From positions 186,001 to 250,000 of the forward strand of contig NZ_VRKO01000005.1 in assembly GCF_012271765.1 (NCBI RefSeq): a stretch of 64,000 nucleotides of DNA, given 5' to 3'. Position numbers and translations under genes: made by a program. The number at the start of each line of letters is the position of its first letter. The first letter of the stretch is position 1. Origin of the DNA: Erwinia rhapontici. Lineage in GTDB: Bacteria; Pseudomonadota; Gammaproteobacteria; Enterobacterales; Enterobacteriaceae. The notes below the pieces were generated by a model, which was given only the letters and a program-made list of their open reading frames with translations, did not search any database and had not been told where the DNA came from. Shown here one piece after another: positions 39,683 through 49,705 of this stretch.

Positions 39683-39947
39683 CAGATCACCCTTGAATCC
39701 CCTTGATATTTGACATGCCAGCGGTGTTTGCTGTCGTGCTGTTACGTCAATGACTTTGGGTATTATGTTTTAATTATTCACCCTTTCGGGTCGGATTTAT
39801 CTTGTGCTGACTGAGTGAGATTAAATCTAGTTGCTGTCGGGGATGTGGGCAATACTAAAGCGTGTCCCTGTGCGGGACAAAATTAAAACAGCAGAATGCG
39901 GGATTATTATTTGGGAGAGGGATCACATTAATGAATGGGTGAATAAG

Positions 39948-39963
39948 TGTGATCTTGTTCTCA
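39948..39963. promoter_or_regulatory. possible CRP-cAMP site
   Basis: TGTGA-tcttgt-TCTCA has one perfect and one 4/5 half site with the correct 6-base spacing. CRP control would suit the PTS operon, but the site is about 265 bases from the regulator start, so the link is tentative. Confidence 0.4.
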
Positions 39964-40059
39964 TATTATTAGTTTTATTCCTCCGGGCTGGGGAATATTC
40001 ATTTCTCCCTTAGTGCAGGACAATTTGTTGCTGTCACTCGTGCTGAACCATTGATCCCT

Positions 40060-40089
40060 GTGACAGACCCTTATCAGATAAGGTACTAT
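40060..40089 (+). promoter_or_regulatory. parC promoter with palindrome in the spacer
   Basis: GTGACA (40060-40065) and TACTAT (40084-40089) are 18 bases apart. The spacer is largely a perfect palindrome CCTTATC-a-GATAAGG (40069-40083), which could be an operator for an unknown regulator. Confidence 0.5.
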
Positions 40090-40164
40090 CCTCGCCAAAC
40101 TTACCGCTGTGTGGTGCGGAGTTGGCAGGCCCTTAACGCGCCGCGATGTGAGGAAAAGAGAATA

Positions 40165-42441
40165 ATGACTGATCTGACGCAGGATGGTGCAGAGCGCCTT
40201 GCCCTGCATACCTTTACTGAGAATGCGTACCTTAACTACTCCATGTACGTCATCATGGATCGTGCGCTTCCTTATATTGGCGATGGCCTCAAGCCCGTTC
40301 AGCGCCGCATTGTGTATGCGATGTCAGAACTGGGATTGAGCAACAACGCTAAGTTCAAAAAATCTGCTCGTACCGTCGGTGATGTGCTGGGTAAATACCA
40401 TCCGCACGGTGACAGCGCCTGCTATGAAGCGATGGTGTTGATGGCGCAGCCGTTCTCCTACCGTTACCCGCTGGTTGATGGCCAGGGGAACTGGGGGGCA
40501 CCGGACGATCCCAAATCTTTCGCCGCGATGCGTTACACCGAGTCACGTTTGTCAAAGTATGCCGAAGTGCTGCTGGGCGAGCTCGGGCAGGGCACCGTTG
40601 ACTACGTACCCAACTTTGACGGCACCATGCAGGAACCGTCGATGCTGCCGGCGCGCCTGCCGAACATTTTGCTCAATGGCACCACCGGGATTGCCGTGGG
40701 CATGGCAACCGACATTCCACCGCATAACCTGCGTGAAGTCGCCAAAGCTGCCATTACACTGATCGACAGCCCGAAAACCACGCTGGATGACCTGCTCGAT
40801 ATCGTTCAGGGGCCGGATTATCCGACGGAAGCGGAGATCATTACCCCGCGCAACGAAATACGTAAAATCTACCAGAGCGGTCGTGGCTCGGTGCGTATGC
40901 GTGCGGTATGGAAGAAAGAAGACGGTGACGTGGTTATTACGGCGCTGCCGCATCAGGTATCCGGCGCGCGCGTACTGGAGCAGATTGCTGCGCAGATGCG
41001 TAACAAAAAGCTGCCGATGGTCGAAGATCTGCGCGATGAATCGAACCACGAAAACCCGACGCGTCTGGTGATTGTGCCGCGTTCCAACCGTGTGGATATG
41101 GAACAGGTGATGAACCACCTGTTTGCGACCACCGATCTTGAACGCAGCTACCGCATTAACCTGAACATGATCGGCCTGGATAACCGCCCGGCGGTGAAAA
41201 ACCTGCTGGAAATTCTCAATGAATGGCTGGTGTTCCGTCGTGATACGGTGCGCCGCCGTCTGAACTTCCGTCTGGAAAAAGTGCAGAAACGTCTGCATAT
41301 CCTTGCTGGTTTGCTGGTGGCGTTCCTCAATATCGACGACGTCATCCATATCATTCGTACGGAAGATGAACCGAAGCCGGTATTAATGTCGCGTTTCGAC
41401 ATCACTGAAATCCAGGCTGAATCCATCCTCGAGCTGAAACTCCGCCATCTCGCCAAACTGGAAGAGATGAAAATTCGCGGGGAGCAGGATGAGCTGGAAA
41501 AAGAGCAGGCCTATCTGCAAGGGCTTCTGGCCTCTGAACGCAAAATGAATACCCTGCTGAAGAAAGAGTTGCAGGCAGACAGCGATGCGTATGGCGATGA
41601 TCGTCGTTCACCGCTGCGTGAGCGCGAAGAAGCAAAAGCCATCAGCGAAAGTGAGCTGGTGCCGTCCGAACCCGTGACGATCGTCCTGTCACAAAGCGGC
41701 TGGGTGCGCAGCGCCAAAGGCCATGATATTGACCCAACGGGCCTCAGCTACAAAGCGGGTGACAGCTTCCGTGCTGCCGCTCGTGGCAAGAGTAACCAGC
41801 CGGTGGCCTTTATCGACTCCACCGGGCGCAGCTATGCGCTCGATCCGATCACACTGCCATCGGCGCGTGGTCAGGGTGAGCCGCTGACGGGTAAACTGAC
41901 ACCGCCACCGGGCGCCGTTATTGAACAGGTGCTGATGGAGGAGGACGATCAGAAACTGCTGATGGCGTCCGATGCGGGCTATGGTTTCGTCTGTACCTTT
42001 AGCGACCTGGTGTCACGTAACCGTGCCGGTAAAGCGCTGCTGACCCTGCCGTCAAATGCCAAAGTGATGACGCCAATGGCGATCCACAGCAATGACGATC
42101 TGCTGCTGGCCATTACTGCTGCCGGACGTATGTTGATGTTCCCGGTGGGTGACCTGCCGCAGCTGTCGAAAGGGAAGGGGAATAAAATTGTCTCCATCCC
42201 GTCGGCTCAGGCAGCCTCCGGTGAGGATAAACTGGCCTGGTTGCTGTTGCTGACACCACAAAGTGATATTACGCTGCATGTGGGTAAACGTAAGCTGACG
42301 CTGAAAGCGGCCGATCTGCAAAAGTTCCGTGCCGAGCGTGGGCGTCGTGGCACGCTGTTGCCGCGTGGCTTGCAGCGCATTGATCGGGTCGACGTTGACG
42401 GCCCGGTGCGTGCAGCCCCAACGGATGACAGCGAGGAGTAA
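40165..42441 (+). CDS. parC: DNA topoisomerase IV subunit A
   Basis: Breakage-reunion subunit of Topo IV. The 758-residue protein (E. coli 752) has the catalytic Tyr124 in [10 protein letters not shown]. The quinolone-resistance region [16 protein letters not shown] has the wild-type Ser84 and Glu88 (E. coli Ser80 and Glu84; numbering shifted by a four-residue longer N terminus). The C-terminal beta-pinwheel holds the [10 protein letters not shown]-type blades. The frame is open to 40051, but the ATG at 40165 with AGGAAAAGAG upstream matches the family. It leads into plsC and ftsP. Confidence 0.98.
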   Translation: MTDLTQDGAERLALHTFTENAYLNYSMYVIMDRALPYIGDGLKPVQRRIVYAMSELGLSNNAKFKKSARTVGDVLGKYHPHGDSACYEAMVLMAQPFSYRYPLVDGQGNWGAPDDPKSFAAMRYTESRLSKYAEVLLGELGQGTVDYVPNFDGTMQEPSMLPARLPNILLNGTTGIAVGMATDIPPHNLREVAKAAITLIDSPKTTLDDLLDIVQGPDYPTEAEIITPRNEIRKIYQSGRGSVRMRAVWKKEDGDVVITALPHQVSGARVLEQIAAQMRNKKLPMVEDLRDESNHENPTRLVIVPRSNRVDMEQVMNHLFATTDLERSYRINLNMIGLDNRPAVKNLLEILNEWLVFRRDTVRRRLNFRLEKVQKRLHILAGLLVAFLNIDDVIHIIRTEDEPKPVLMSRFDITEIQAESILELKLRHLAKLEEMKIRGEQDELEKEQAYLQGLLASERKMNTLLKKELQADSDAYGDDRRSPLREREEAKAISESELVPSEPVTIVLSQSGWVRSAKGHDIDPTGLSYKAGDSFRAAARGKSNQPVAFIDSTGRSYALDPITLPSARGQGEPLTGKLTPPPGAVIEQVLMEEDDQKLLMASDAGYGFVCTFSDLVSRNRAGKALLTLPSNAKVMTPMAIHSNDDLLLAITAAGRMLMFPVGDLPQLSKGKGNKIVSIPSAQAASGEDKLAWLLLLTPQSDITLHVGKRKLTLKAADLQKFRAERGRRGTLLPRGLQRIDRVDVDGPVRAAPTDDSEE

Positions 42442-42451
42442 TTCGCTCGTC

Positions 42452-42476
42452 TGGCCCGATCGTCATTGACGGGCCA
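42452..42476 (+). terminator. hairpin after parC
   Basis: TGGCCCG and CGGGCCA arms (7 bp) with an 11-nt loop lie 10 bases past the stop codon. There is no T tract, so it may only partly end transcription before plsC. Confidence 0.45.
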
Positions 42477-42565
42477 GCTCGGCGATTATTTCCCAAAAAA
42501 TATAATAAGCATGAGTGCGCATGGACCTGTCCGGTGTGTGACCTGTAAGTAAAAACGAGGTAGTG

Positions 42566-43306
42566 ATGCTTTCTCTTCTACGTATCATCATCGTGGTGAT
42601 GTATTCGATCCTGTTGTGTGTGTTTGGCTGTATCTACTGTTGTCTGTTCAGGCCGCGCGATCCGCGCCATGTCGCTACCTTTGGTCATCTGTTTGGTCGT
42701 CTGGCACCGATATTCGGTCTGAAGGTGGAGCTGCGCAAGCCAGAGGGCGCTGAAAACTACCCGAACGCGATTTATATCTGTAACCATCAGAACAATTACG
42801 ACATGATCACGGCGGCCAGCATGGTGCAGCCAACAACGGTCACTGTCGGTAAGCGCAGCCTGCTGTGGGTGCCTTTCTTTGGTCTGCTCTACTGGCTGAC
42901 AGGTAACCTGCTGATTGACCGTGATAACCGCGCCAAAGCACACGGTACTATTGGTGAACTGGTGGATCAGTTTAAACGTAAAAGGATCTCCTTCCTGATG
43001 TTCCCGGAAGGGACACGCAGCCGCGGTCGTGGCCTGCTGCCATTCAAGACGGGTGCCTTCCATGCGGCGGTTGCGGCTGGTGTGCCCATTATTCCGATCG
43101 TGGTGTCGAATATTCACGGCAAAATCGAACTGAACCGGTTGAAGAACGGGCTGGCGATTGTTGAAATGCTGCCGCCGGTTGATACCCAGGCCTTTGCCGA
43201 GCAGTCCGTGCGCAAGCTGGCGACACACTGTCGTGAACTGATGTCGGCGAAGCTGGATGAGTTAAATGCCGAAGTCGCTGCACGCGAAGCGTCAGGTAAG
43301 CTATAA
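42566..43306 (+). CDS. plsC: 1-acyl-sn-glycerol-3-phosphate acyltransferase
   Basis: Makes phosphatidic acid from lysophosphatidic acid at the inner membrane. 246 residues (E. coli 245). The N-terminal hydrophobic helix is LLRIIIVVMYSILLCVFGCIYCC, catalytic NHQNNYD gives the H(X4)D motif near residue 73, and FPEGTRSRGRG binds the glycerol phosphate. GAGG stands ahead of the ATG at 42566; a GTG three bases earlier is also in frame. Located between parC and ftsP as in E. coli. Confidence 0.96.
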   Translation: MLSLLRIIIVVMYSILLCVFGCIYCCLFRPRDPRHVATFGHLFGRLAPIFGLKVELRKPEGAENYPNAIYICNHQNNYDMITAASMVQPTTVTVGKRSLLWVPFFGLLYWLTGNLLIDRDNRAKAHGTIGELVDQFKRKRISFLMFPEGTRSRGRGLLPFKTGAFHAAVAAGVPIIPIVVSNIHGKIELNRLKNGLAIVEMLPPVDTQAFAEQSVRKLATHCRELMSAKLDELNAEVAAREASGKL

Positions 43307-43315
43307 GTTAACGGA

Positions 43316-43335
43316 GTGGCCGGTGATCCGGCCAC
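43316..43335 (+). terminator. hairpin between plsC and ftsP
   Basis: GTGGCCGG-tgat-CCGGCCAC is a perfect 8-bp stem, 9 bases after plsC. It is a possible stabiliser or weak terminator, since no T run follows and ftsP continues in the same direction. Confidence 0.5.
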
Positions 43336-43442
43336 GCTGTCCTCTCTTTACGACAGCACATCACGCGGAAACACAGCCCGCGCATAATGATAAAAAATGG
43401 AATAGCGTCGCTGCGGCGGCCGTTTTGACTTACGGAGTGGGT

Positions 43443-44885
43443 ATGTCCTTCAGTCGTCGTCAGTTTATTCAAGCCTCAGGCATTGCCCTCTGTGCTTCCA
43501 CTCTTCCCTTACGTGCCCGTGCTGCGGGTGCCGGGCAGGGCAATCCGTTGCCGGTCCCGCCACTGATCGAGTCACGTCGCGGGCAGCCGCTGTTCCTGAC
43601 GTTGCAACGCAGCCATTGGGCCTTTAACGGCAGCAATAAAGTGCCGGTATGGGGAATGAATGGTCTTTATCTTGGCCCAACGGTACGCGTCTGGAACGGG
43701 GATGACGTCAAGCTGATCTACAGCAACCGTCTGAATGAACCGGTGTCGATGACGGTGAGCGGCCTGCAGGTGCCGGGTGTGCTGATGGGCGGCGCGGCGC
43801 GTATGATGTCGCCGGGTGTTGACTGGGCGCCGGTGGTGCCGATCCGTCAGGCGGCCTCCACCTGCTGGTATCATGCCAACACGCCTAATCGCATGGCTCC
43901 GCACGTCTACAACGGCCTGGCCGGGATGTGGCTGGTCGAGGATGAAGTGAGTAAGTCCTTGCCTATCCCCAACCACTACGGTGTGGACGATTTTCCACTG
44001 ATTATTCAGGACAAGCGGCTGGATAATTTTGGTGCACCGGAGTATGACCCACCGGGTAATGGCGGGTTTATTGGCGATACGCTGTTGGTGAATGGCGTAC
44101 AGAATCCGTTTCTCGAAGTCTCCCGAGGCTGGGTGCGTTTGCGTCTGCTGAATGCTTCTAACGCTCGCCGCTATCAGCTGCGCATGAGTGACAGCCGCCC
44201 GTTTAATGTGATTGCCAGCGATCAGGGCTTCCTGCCCGCACCCGTAGCGGTTGAACAGCTGTCGCTGGCGCCTGGCGAACGACGTGAAATCCTTGTTGAT
44301 ATGTCCCAGGGCGATGAAGTCTCGATTACCGCCGGGGAAGCCGCCGGGATTGTCGACCGTCTGCGCGGTTTCTTTGAACCTTCTTCCATTCTGACCTCAA
44401 CGCTGATCCTGACCCTGCGCCCGACCGGGCTGCTGCCGTTAGTGACGGATAACTTACCGATGCGTCTGCTGGCCGATCAGATGATCGAGGGTGCTGTCAG
44501 CCGCACGCGCGAGTTCCGTTTGGGGGATTCAATGCCCGGCATTAACGGCGCGCTGTGGGATATGACACGCATTGACGTGCAGGCACAGCAGGGCAGTTTT
44601 GAGCGCTGGGTTATTCATGCTGATATGCCGCAGTCGTTCCATATTCAGGGCGTGATGTTCCTGATCAAGAGCGTGAATGGCGCACAGCCGATGGCAGAAG
44701 ATCGCGGCTGGAAAGATACACTGTGGGTGGATGGCGACGTCGAGCTGTTTGTCTCCTTTACTCAGGCATCATCAGAGCATTTCCCGTTTACCTATTACAG
44801 CCAGACGCTGGAGATGGCGGATCGTGGCACGGCGGGGCAGCTGGCGGTGAATCCCGCCGTTCAGGTCGGGCAAGGTAGTTTTTAA
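43443..44885 (+). CDS. ftsP: cell division protein FtsP (SufI), Tat-exported
   Basis: 480-residue periplasmic multicopper-oxidase-like protein that stabilises the divisome under stress. A twin-arginine signal is plain: SRRQFIQ at residues 4-10, followed by a hydrophobic stretch ending ARAAG. Three cupredoxin domains are recognisable (VWGMNGLYLGPTVRVWNGD; CWYHANTPNRMAPHVYNGLAGMWLVED; FHIQGVMFLIKSVNGAQP), but most copper ligands are missing, as in E. coli SufI. The frame extends upstream to 43266; the start at 43443 gives the Tat signal. Confidence 0.95.
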   Translation: MSFSRRQFIQASGIALCASTLPLRARAAGAGQGNPLPVPPLIESRRGQPLFLTLQRSHWAFNGSNKVPVWGMNGLYLGPTVRVWNGDDVKLIYSNRLNEPVSMTVSGLQVPGVLMGGAARMMSPGVDWAPVVPIRQAASTCWYHANTPNRMAPHVYNGLAGMWLVEDEVSKSLPIPNHYGVDDFPLIIQDKRLDNFGAPEYDPPGNGGFIGDTLLVNGVQNPFLEVSRGWVRLRLLNASNARRYQLRMSDSRPFNVIASDQGFLPAPVAVEQLSLAPGERREILVDMSQGDEVSITAGEAAGIVDRLRGFFEPSSILTSTLILTLRPTGLLPLVTDNLPMRLLADQMIEGAVSRTREFRLGDSMPGINGALWDMTRIDVQAQQGSFERWVIHADMPQSFHIQGVMFLIKSVNGAQPMAEDRGWKDTLWVDGDVELFVSFTQASSEHFPFTYYSQTLEMADRGTAGQLAVNPAVQVGQGSF

Positions 44886-44903
44886 CGTTTCGCGCTTTTG
44901 TAG

Positions 44904-44923
44904 GGGCGAGGCATGCCTCGCCC
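44904..44923. repeat. 20-bp palindrome between convergent ftsP and dkgA
   Basis: GGGCGAGGCATGCCTCGCCC is identical to the copy at 21130-21149, including the preceding GTAG. It sits 18 bases past ftsP and 28 before the dkgA stop codon. Confidence 0.85.
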
Positions 44924-44951
44924 GTGACAGATAATACGAAATGACGGAATA

Positions 44952-45776
44952 CTAATTCAATTCATCCGGGTCCGGCCCCAGTCGATTACCCTGATCCAGC
45001 GCGGCAATCTCACTGATCTCCGTTTTTTGCAGGCGGAAATCGAACACCTTGAAATTCTCCTCAATACGCGACGGCGTGACCGATTTCGGGATCACCACCA
45101 GCCCACTGTCCAGATGCCAGCGGATGACAATCTGCGCCGGGGTTTTGTCGTACTTTTTCGCCAGCTGTTTAATCACATCCTGATCGAATACGCCTTTACC
45201 GCCCTGTGCCAGCGGGCTCCAGGATTCGGTCTGAATCTGATGCAGCGCATTCCACGCATGCAGGGTGCGCTGTTGCAGCATCGGGTGCAGTTCAACCTGG
45301 TTAATCACCGGGCTGACCCCTGTCTCATCCAGCAGGCGCTTCAGGTGTGGCTCGTTGAAATTACACACGCCAATACTTTTGGTCAGCCCCTGCTTTTGCA
45401 GCTCAATCATCGCCTGCCAGGCCGCAACAAAGTTGTTCTTCCCCGGGCAAGGCCAGTGCATCAGATAGAGATCGACGCTCTCCAGCTGCAATTTTTTCAG
45501 GCTGGTTTCCAGCGCCTGTGGGGCGTTGAGCTGATCGTCATTCCACAGTTTGGTGGTCACGAAGATATCATCGCGGGCGACATCGGTTTCCTGTAATGCC
45601 TGGCCAATGCCTTCCTCATTTTTATAAATTGCAGCGGTATCAATGGAACGATAACCCACGGATAACGCCTTAACGGCGGCGGCCCGAGCCTCATCAATGC
45701 TGGCCTGCCAGACACCCAGTCCGAGCTGCGGCATCATATTGCCATCGTGCAGTTTAATGATTGGTTGATCTGCCAT
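44952..45776 (-). CDS. dkgA: 2,5-didehydrogluconate reductase A / methylglyoxal reductase
   Basis: 274-residue aldo-keto reductase (AKR5C). DTAAIYKNEEGIGQAL carries the catalytic Tyr, YLMHWPCPGKN the His, and VIPKSVTPSRIEENFKVFDF the NADPH-binding loop. In E. coli DkgA and YqhD detoxify methylglyoxal and furfural under YqhC control. Here too it follows yqhD (86-base gap). GGAG precedes the ATG. Confidence 0.95.
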   Translation of the reverse strand: MADQPIIKLHDGNMMPQLGLGVWQASIDEARAAAVKALSVGYRSIDTAAIYKNEEGIGQALQETDVARDDIFVTTKLWNDDQLNAPQALETSLKKLQLESVDLYLMHWPCPGKNNFVAAWQAMIELQKQGLTKSIGVCNFNEPHLKRLLDETGVSPVINQVELHPMLQQRTLHAWNALHQIQTESWSPLAQGGKGVFDQDVIKQLAKKYDKTPAQIVIRWHLDSGLVVIPKSVTPSRIEENFKVFDFRLQKTEISEIAALDQGNRLGPDPDELN

Positions 45777-45798
45777 GTTATCTCCTTATCAGCGAGTG

Positions 45799-45820
45799 AA
45801 CCGGTGCGCGGGCACCGGTT
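45799..45820 (-). terminator. hairpin between yqhD and dkgA
   Basis: AACCGGTGC and GCACCGGTT arms (9 bp) with a GCG-centred loop lie 42 bases after the yqhD stop. It probably attenuates or stabilises, rather than separates, the two cotranscribed genes. Confidence 0.5.
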
Positions 45821-45862
45821 GATGGCTCTAAGTCTAGTTGATACACAGACAACGGGAGGGGA

Positions 45863-47020
45863 TTAACGGGCATCCAGATAAATCTGACGGCTGACGTCCA
45901 GCGTGATGTCCTGGCGTTCACCCAGCGCGGTCAGGCCTTTTTCTTCCAGTTTCTTGAGCAGTTGCGGAATGGAAGAACCGTCGAGCTGGTAGTCGCTAAA
46001 GCGCGTCGGTACACCCATCTGCTCGAAGAAGCTGCGGGTGGCGGCAATCGCGCCATCGATACGTTGATCATCACTGCCATCGTGCAGGCCCCAGATGCGG
46101 GCGGCGAACTGCAACAGTTTCTCACGCTTGGTATCACGCTTAATGTTCATCAACGAAGGCAGCACAATGGCCAGTGTCTGTGCATGATCCAGCCCGTGCA
46201 GCGCGGTCAGTTCGTGGCCGAGCATATGGGTCGCCCAGTCCTGCGGCACCCCGGCACCAATCAGGCCATTCAGGGCCATGGTGGCGCTCCACATCACATT
46301 GGCGCGCACCGCGTAATTTTCCGGCTCGGCCAGGGCTTTCGGGCCTTCTTCCATCAGCGTCAGCAGCAGGCCTTCGGCAAAACGATCCTGCACCCGGGCA
46401 TCGACCGGATAAGTCAGGTACTGCTCGATGGTATGCACAAAGGCATCGACCACGCCGTTGGCAATCTGGCGCGGTGGCAGGCTGTAGGTATACACCGGGT
46501 CGAGTACGGCGAAGCGCGGGAACACATGATTATTGCGAAATGCCTGTTTGTCGTGGGTGGAACGGCGGGTGATCACTGCGCTGCGGTTCGATTCCGATCC
46601 GGTTGCAGGCAGTGTGAGCACCGAGCCAATCGGCAGCGCTTTATGGATCTCCGCGCCGCCGGTTTGCAGGATGTGCCACGGATCTTGCGGGTAGAAAGCA
46701 GCAGCGGCGATAAATTTAGTGCCGTCCAGCACCGAACCGCCGCCCACCGCCAGCAGGAAGGTGATGTTTTCACGTTTAACCACGTCAACGGCCTGCATCA
46801 GCGTTTCGAAGCTGGGGTTCGGTTCAATACCGCCAAATTCCTGTACGTCAAAGCCTTCAAGCGCACTGTACACCTGGTCCATCACGCCATTTTTCTTCAC
46901 GCTGCCGCCGCCGAAGGTGATCAGCACTTTGCTGTTAGCAGGAATTTCAGCGGCTAAATGGGCGATCTGCCCCTGACCAAACAGAATACGGGTGGGAGTA
47001 TGCAGTAAAAAATTATTCAT
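45863..47020 (-). CDS. yqhD: NADPH-dependent aldehyde reductase
   Basis: 385 residues (E. coli 387). Iron/zinc-type alcohol dehydrogenase fold: FGGGSVKKNGVMDQV and AVGGGSVLDGTKFIA bind the NADPH, and DAFVHTIEQYL plus GHELTALHGLDHAQTL provide Asp and His metal ligands. It reduces short aldehydes, methylglyoxal, acrolein and furfural. The frame is open to 47236 but MNNFLLHTPTRILFG at 47020 is the family start. Expression is expected to depend on the divergent activator YqhC. Confidence 0.96.
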   Translation of the reverse strand: MNNFLLHTPTRILFGQGQIAHLAAEIPANSKVLITFGGGSVKKNGVMDQVYSALEGFDVQEFGGIEPNPSFETLMQAVDVVKRENITFLLAVGGGSVLDGTKFIAAAAFYPQDPWHILQTGGAEIHKALPIGSVLTLPATGSESNRSAVITRRSTHDKQAFRNNHVFPRFAVLDPVYTYSLPPRQIANGVVDAFVHTIEQYLTYPVDARVQDRFAEGLLLTLMEEGPKALAEPENYAVRANVMWSATMALNGLIGAGVPQDWATHMLGHELTALHGLDHAQTLAIVLPSLMNIKRDTKREKLLQFAARIWGLHDGSDDQRIDGAIAATRSFFEQMGVPTRFSDYQLDGSSIPQLLKKLEEKGLTALGERQDITLDVSRQIYLDAR

Positions 47021-47200
47021 CGATGACAGTCCTGGTGAGTGGGGCATTGTCTGAAGAGTCGCTTCAATTGTCACCACAAGGTGCTGTTGGCTCAATGCAC
47101 ATTCCTGCCTGTTTCTTGCCTGATTCTCCAAAAGGCTGGAGAAATGGCAATGTGCGGGCGATGATAGCGCCGGGTTTCTTTCGGTAAATGGGGAGCAATA

Positions 47201-48094
47201 ATGGATCGACAGGCAATCTGCGCCCGACTGGCGCAACAGGTCATCGGCCTGGTGACGGGCGATAAAGAACGACTGGCTCCGGTGCCGGGCATCACGCTAA
47301 TGTACGCCGATCGCTACTGGGCACGTCAGCCGGTGATGTACCAGCCCGCCATTGTGATCCTGTTTCAGGGGCAGAAAACGGGTTACCTCGGTAACAGCGA
47401 GTTCCAGTATGACGCCACCAAATATCTGATGCTGACCGTCCCGCTGCCGTTTGAATGCGAAACCTTTGCGACGCCGGAGCTGCCGCTGGCGGGATTGTCA
47501 CTGCGCGTAGATGCGCTGAAGCTACAGGATCTGCTGATTGATATCGGTGAAGACGATGGCTTCCATCCGGAACCGCAAACGCGCGGAATCCACTCCGCGC
47601 TGCTGACGGAAGAGATGCTGTGTGCCACCGAGCGCCTGCTGGATGTGATGAGCCACCCGCGCGATGCCCGCGTGTTGGGGCCGCAGATAGTGCGGGAAAT
47701 TCTCTATCACGTCCTGCAAGGGCCGTGCGGCGGCGCGCTGCTGGCGCTGGTCAGTCGGCAGACGCAGTTCAGCCAGATTGCCCGTGCCTTACGGCGTATT
47801 GAGCACCATTTTACCGACAGCCTGAGCGTGGACCTGTTGGCCGCCGAAGCCAATATGAGTGTGTCTGCGTTTCATCATAACTTCAAAGCGGTCACCAGCA
47901 CCTCGCCGTTGCAGTATCTGAAAAGCTATCGCCTGCACCAGGCGCGCATGATGATGTTGCAGGAAGGTATGAAGGCCAGCGTGGCCGCCATTAAGGTGGG
48001 ATATGAGAGTCCGTCGCAGTTTTCACGCGAATTTAAGCGCTATTTTGGCGTTACGCCAGGGGAAGAAATGATGCGGATGCGCCAGGCGGGATAG
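47201..48094 (+). CDS. yqhC: AraC family activator of yqhD-dkgA
   Basis: 297 residues with an AraC_N-type sensing domain ([31 protein letters not shown]) and a C-terminal double helix-turn-helix ([39 protein letters not shown], then [26 protein letters not shown]). In E. coli YqhC activates yqhD and dkgA in response to aldehydes. Divergent from yqhD over a 180-base control region, the conserved layout. Confidence 0.94.
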   Translation: MDRQAICARLAQQVIGLVTGDKERLAPVPGITLMYADRYWARQPVMYQPAIVILFQGQKTGYLGNSEFQYDATKYLMLTVPLPFECETFATPELPLAGLSLRVDALKLQDLLIDIGEDDGFHPEPQTRGIHSALLTEEMLCATERLLDVMSHPRDARVLGPQIVREILYHVLQGPCGGALLALVSRQTQFSQIARALRRIEHHFTDSLSVDLLAAEANMSVSAFHHNFKAVTSTSPLQYLKSYRLHQARMMMLQEGMKASVAAIKVGYESPSQFSREFKRYFGVTPGEEMMRMRQAG

Positions 48095-48306
48095 CCGTCA
48101 GATCCGGCAGGGGGCACTATATCAAAGGTTTACGGGCCAAAAAACAACAACACATTGATAAATAGTAAGAAAATCTAAATAAAATAAATTATTGAGAAGA
48201 GAGTTAAAAAGCCATATATTGGCCGCGTTTTATGCAGGGTACCCATTCACTTTAATTCAATTAATTCAACTGCGGCGTGACTGACACCCCCGGTTGTAGG
48301 AGAGAT

Positions 48307-49692
48307 ATGATGACGGATAAAGTCCGTATTGATGCTTTAGATGCCAAATCTTTTGATGGAAACAATGAGACCTATTTGGCCAGACAGGCCGAGTTTGAAT
48401 CTAATGTAAGGAGCTATCCGCGCAAATTGCCGTTTGCAATTGCGAAAGCTCAGGGTGTTTGGATTACAGATGTTGAGAATAATCAATATCTTGACTGCCT
48501 TGCTGGCGCGGGAACGCTGGCCCTTGGACATAACCATCCGGACGTTTTACAGAGCATCCAGAATGTCATTACCAGCGGCTTGCCGTTACATACTCTAGAC
48601 CTGACCACGCCGTTGAAAGATCAGTTCTCAGAATACCTGCTGTCATTACTGCCAGAGCAAGGTAAAGAGTACTGCCTGCAGTTCACAGGTCCTTCCGGTG
48701 CGGATGCGGTAGAAGCTGCGCTGAAGCTGGCGAAAAAAGTTACCGGTCGTGCCGGTGTGATCAGCTTCTCCGGTGGCTATCACGGTATGACCCACGGCGC
48801 ACTGTCTGTGACGGGTAACCTGTCACCGAAAGAAGCCGTCGATGGTATGATGCCAGAAGTGCAGTTTATGCCTTACCCACATCTGTACCGTTGCCCGCTG
48901 GGCATTGGCGGTGATGCTGGCGTAAAAGCATTAACTTACTACTTCGAAAACCTGATCAACGACGTTGAGAGCGGTGTGCGCAAACCTGCAGCCGTGATCC
49001 TGGAAGCGGTGCAGGGCGAAGGCGGGGTGAACCCGGCGCCGGTTGAGTGGCTGCAACGCATCCGTAAAGTGACCGAAGAGCACGGCATTCTGCTGATCAT
49101 TGATGAAGTTCAGGCTGGCTTTGCCCGTACTGGTAAATTCTTCGCCTTTGAACACGCGGGCATTCAGCCGGACATCATCGTGATGTCTAAAGCGGTCGGC
49201 GGCGGTCTGCCACTGGCGGTGTTGGGCATTAAGAAGAAATTCGATGCCTGGTCTCCTGGCCACCACACCGGCACCTTCCGTGGCAACCAGCTGGCGATGG
49301 CAACCGGCCTGACCACGCTGAAGATCCTGAAAAACAACAATGTTGCCGATAAAGTGGCGCAGCAGGGCGAGTGGCTGAAAGGCAAACTGGCTGAGCTGCA
49401 AACACGTTATCCGGCCATCGGCCATATTCGTGGCCTGGGCCTGATGATCGGTATCGAATTCGTGAAGCCGCAGGAAGCGCCAGATCATATGGGTTGCTAC
49501 CCGGCTGATGGCGATCTGTCTGCGCTGATCCAGAAAAAATGCTTCGAAAACGGTCTGATCCTGGAGCGTGGTGGGCGTAACGGTTGTGTGCTGCGTCTGT
49601 TGCCATCTCTGTTGATCACCCAGGAAGAGCTGGGTATTTTCCTGGATAAATTTGAACACGCCCTGCTGTCTGCTGGCGTTAAACAGTCTTAA
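48307..49692 (+). CDS. dat: diaminobutyrate--2-oxoglutarate aminotransferase
   Basis: 461-residue class III PLP aminotransferase making L-2,4-diaminobutyrate from aspartate semialdehyde. [77 protein letters not shown] and the PLP-Lys in [11 protein letters not shown] are present. AGGAG at 48298 serves either ATG 48307 or 48310. The first 150 or so coding bases and the AT-rich 212-base leader are markedly less GC-rich than the rest. It is followed 13 bases later by ddc. The pair is absent at this place in E. coli. Confidence 0.93.
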   Translation: MMTDKVRIDALDAKSFDGNNETYLARQAEFESNVRSYPRKLPFAIAKAQGVWITDVENNQYLDCLAGAGTLALGHNHPDVLQSIQNVITSGLPLHTLDLTTPLKDQFSEYLLSLLPEQGKEYCLQFTGPSGADAVEAALKLAKKVTGRAGVISFSGGYHGMTHGALSVTGNLSPKEAVDGMMPEVQFMPYPHLYRCPLGIGGDAGVKALTYYFENLINDVESGVRKPAAVILEAVQGEGGVNPAPVEWLQRIRKVTEEHGILLIIDEVQAGFARTGKFFAFEHAGIQPDIIVMSKAVGGGLPLAVLGIKKKFDAWSPGHHTGTFRGNQLAMATGLTTLKILKNNNVADKVAQQGEWLKGKLAELQTRYPAIGHIRGLGLMIGIEFVKPQEAPDHMGCYPADGDLSALIQKKCFENGLILERGGRNGCVLRLLPSLLITQEELGIFLDKFEHALLSAGVKQS

Positions 49693-49705
49693 CTGGAGTA
49701 AGTTG

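Larger units (their letters stand above)
39683..40164. other. 482-base divergent control region between the PTS regulator and parC
   Basis: AT-rich DNA without a credible gene. It holds a TGTCCC-tgtgc-GGGACA hairpin (39863-39879), an inverted GATCACA/TGTGATC pair (39921-39954), a CRP-like site, and the parC promoter with an embedded palindrome. Its composition differs sharply from both flanking genes, consistent with the right border of an accessory insertion. Confidence 0.6.

Noticed and set aside
40352-40460. Quinolone-resistance substitution in parC
   Set aside because: The key positions are wild type (Ser84 and Glu88 in local numbering).
45962-46957. 331-residue frame antisense to yqhD
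   Set aside because: It is a shadow of a well-supported gene, rich in His, Gln and Arg, with no family signature.
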